Below are positions 49,625 to 49,654 of a DNA stretch of 49,654 nt, piece after piece. The first letter of the stretch is position 1, and each line of letters begins with the position of its first letter. This stretch comes from Petrotoga olearia DSM 13574. Its GTDB lineage: Bacteria; Thermotogota; Thermotogae; Petrotogales; Petrotogaceae. The notes under the pieces were generated by a model. It worked only from the letters and a program-made list of their open reading frames with translations, was not told where the DNA came from and did not search any database. The DNA is taken from NCBI RefSeq assembly GCF_002895525.1, contig NZ_AZRL01000002.1:1-49654 (forward strand), in the 5' to 3' direction. Made by a program: the position numbers and the translations under genes.

Positions 49625-49654
49625 TAGCGCCCTTTCACCCCGCTCCCCACCCGT
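49625..49654 (-). repeat. G-rich repeat module upstream of marR
   Basis: On the minus strand it reads GGG-T-GGGG-AGC-GGGG-TGAAA-GGG, an intact four-run copy, abutting the -10 region of the marR promoter and continuing to the window edge. Confidence 0.85.

Overview
The window looks like a chromosomal segment of a thermophilic, AT-rich bacterium of the Thermotogota, most like Petrotoga. This is an inference from gene content: a Thermotoga-type DAHP synthase, very large Opp-type uptake operons, a TM287/288-like heterodimeric ABC exporter and strong AGGAGG ribosome sites with frequent GTG and TTG starts. No database search was possible.

Region by region. (1) 68-2391, minus: aroF (DAHP synthase) and tyrA (prephenate dehydrogenase), preceded by a promoter, a 32-codon leader peptide with five consecutive aromatic codons (Tyr-Tyr-Trp-Tyr-Phe), an antiterminator and a terminator. 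(2) 2543-3495, plus: a membrane zinc metallopeptidase and acylphosphatase, ending at a terminator that faces trpA. (3) 3527-10570, minus: a complete trpEGDCFBA operon behind a classical attenuator with a Trp-Trp-Trp leader peptide, segments 1 to 4 and a second terminator. (4) 10611-12376, minus: a LysO-type exporter split into two genes, and a DegV-family protein. (5) 12731-21789, minus: manC, glgB, dprA, a trmN6-like methyltransferase, a lipoprotein, hflC and hflK. The gene boundaries from manC to the lipoprotein carry G-rich repeat modules. (6) 21982-24621, plus: a 0.5 kb repeat cluster, then a galE-like epimerase and rarA. (7) 24648-40100, plus: two complete Opp-type ABC import operons (oppDFABC and oppABCDF plus an extra oppB-like gene). 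Each starts at a strong promoter preceded by the same 103-bp conserved sequence. (8) 40120-43636, minus: an ABC-2 ATPase/permease pair and a half-size ABC exporter. (9) 43773-45289: decayed sequence, with an ISL3-type transposase remnant, a frameshifted gene and a HicB-like antitoxin whose partner seems lost. (10) 45336-49613, minus: a MarR regulator and a heterodimeric ABC multidrug-type exporter in one overlapping operon.

How it works together: regions 1 and 3 supply and drain chorismate. Each is controlled by translation-coupled attenuation matched to its end products: all three aromatic amino acids for the common first enzyme, Trp alone for the Trp branch. The two Opp operons probably import oligosaccharides or peptides under a shared control element, and glgB and manC handle glycogen branching and mannose activation.

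The most unusual structure is a family of modular intergenic repeats. The core is a roughly 28-nt G-rich module with four G-runs (a G-quadruplex pattern), always G-rich on the coding strand of the neighbouring gene. It is often joined to small palindromes (AAGGGACC/GGTCCCTT, TTAAGGGG/CCCCTTAA, TTTGCA/TGCAAA, AGGGC/GCCCT) in a fixed order. Copies lie inside the trp operon, between most genes at 12.4-18.1 kb, in frame within a lipoprotein gene, at the 3' end of one gene and across the Shine-Dalgarno of another.
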